Source: DATKCA01 sp035544675
Lineage (GTDB): Bacteria; Acidobacteriota; Thermoanaerobaculia; Gp7-AA8
Assembly: GCA_035544675.1 (NCBI GenBank)
Contig: DATKCA010000149.1
Location: 1-13,996 of the forward strand
Direction of reading: 5' to 3'
DNA: 13,996 bases
Translations under genes and position numbers: made by a program
Shown: piece after piece, positions 13,774-13,996 of the stretch
How the letters are laid out: every line of letters starts with the position of its first letter
Position numbering within the stretch: position 1 is the stretch's first letter
The notes under the pieces: generated by a model
What the model saw: only the letters and a program-made list of their open reading frames with translations
Told to the model about the DNA's origin: nothing
Database searches by the model: none

Positions 13774-13996
13774 CTAATAGAGGAACATCGGCATCCCGAT
13801 GGGACTCGTCACGCGGGGGCGGTACTCGGCTTCGTCATAGAACTTCATATCGAGGCGCTTCCGCCCCGCGGTCACGGTCCCGATCGGGACGAAGCTGTAA
13901 AGCCCTCCGAGGATCGAGACCATCTGTCCGAAATTTCCGCTTCGCACCAGATCGGCGGCAAGGGTGCCGAACGTCGTGGCCACGATCTGATCGAGC
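13774..13996 (-). CDS. 6-phosphofructokinase, C-terminal end (cut by window edge)
   Basis: A frame entering from the right edge on the minus strand and ending with TAG at 13776-13774; about 73 residues are present. It contains LDQIVATTFGTLAADLV, then SGNFGQMVSILGG, then FVPIGTVTAGRKRLD, and ends YRPRV...GMPMFLY. This matches the C-terminal part of phosphofructokinases: the 'R..lAt..G..A..l...g.fG.MV.l.G' helix followed by the strand 'vpl......k.vd', and the extended tail found in some ATP- or PPi-dependent enzymes. It phosphorylates fructose 6-phosphate in glycolysis. The substrate-binding and phosphate-donor-selecting residues lie outside the window, so ATP versus PPi dependence cannot be told. 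It belongs to central metabolism and is unrelated to the copper genes. Confidence 0.8.
   Translation of the reverse strand, partial: LDQIVATTFGTLAADLVRSGNFGQMVSILGGLYSFVPIGTVTAGRKRLDMKFYDEAEYRPRVTSPIGMPMFLY

Noticed and set aside
1..13996. CRISPR arrays, tRNA or rRNA genes, insertion sequences with transposase
   Set aside because: No regularly spaced repeats, cloverleaf or rRNA-like segments, or transposase frames were seen.

Overview
The window looks like chromosomal DNA from a high-GC, free-living, probably soil or sediment bacterium. No taxonomic marker is present. The GC-rich codon use, the dispersed 'gtcattc...ccgaagaatctc' type palindromic repeat and the metal-module architecture would fit an Acidobacteriota-like lineage, but that is inference at low confidence.

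Layout. (1) 1-236, minus strand: N-terminal part of an MntP-type manganese efflux pump, running off the left edge. (2) 237-725: no gene; it holds a 239-bp concentric imperfect palindrome (391-629) and a LacI-operator-like palindrome (661-672). (3) 726-992 (+) small hypothetical protein, convergent with a DUF2071/YqjF-family protein (962-1687, minus). (4) 1832-2149 (+): a rhodanese whose reading frame contains an in-frame TGA at 2024-2026 in the active-site loop (C-T-U-P). A hairpin of bacterial SECIS type starts 16 nt downstream, and the frame stays open to a normal rhodanese C-terminus, so this is most likely a selenoprotein. (5) 2349-2696: small exported Cys-rich protein, followed by a hairpin plus T-tract. 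(6) 2783-9356: a tightly coupled three-gene HME-RND efflux operon (CusC/CusB/CusA type, with GTGA stop-start overlaps). (7) 9373-10285: exported cupredoxin-like protein and an exported Met/His-rich YHS-domain protein. (8) 10504-12945: copper-type P1B-ATPase carrying one YHS and two HMBD modules at its N-terminus. (9) 12946-13249: a gene-poor stretch with an apparent remnant of an ArsR-type regulator. (10) 13250-13690 (minus): unrecognised four-helix membrane protein. (11) 13774-13996 (minus): C-terminal end of 6-phosphofructokinase, running off the right edge.

How it works together: regions 5-8 form a copper (or copper/silver) detoxification island. The P1B-ATPase would move Cu(I) from cytoplasm to periplasm. 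The cupredoxin, Met-rich YHS protein and metal-binding domains of the adaptor would bind it there, and the CusCBA-like tripartite pump would expel it across the outer membrane. The same small metal-binding modules (HMBD, YHS) recur in three of the proteins. The selenocysteine rhodanese lies immediately upstream on the same strand, and its thiol/selenol chemistry might relate to copper stress. No intact metal-responsive regulator is visible in the window.

The most notable observation is the UGA-containing rhodanese, which standard gene callers would truncate to 64 residues.
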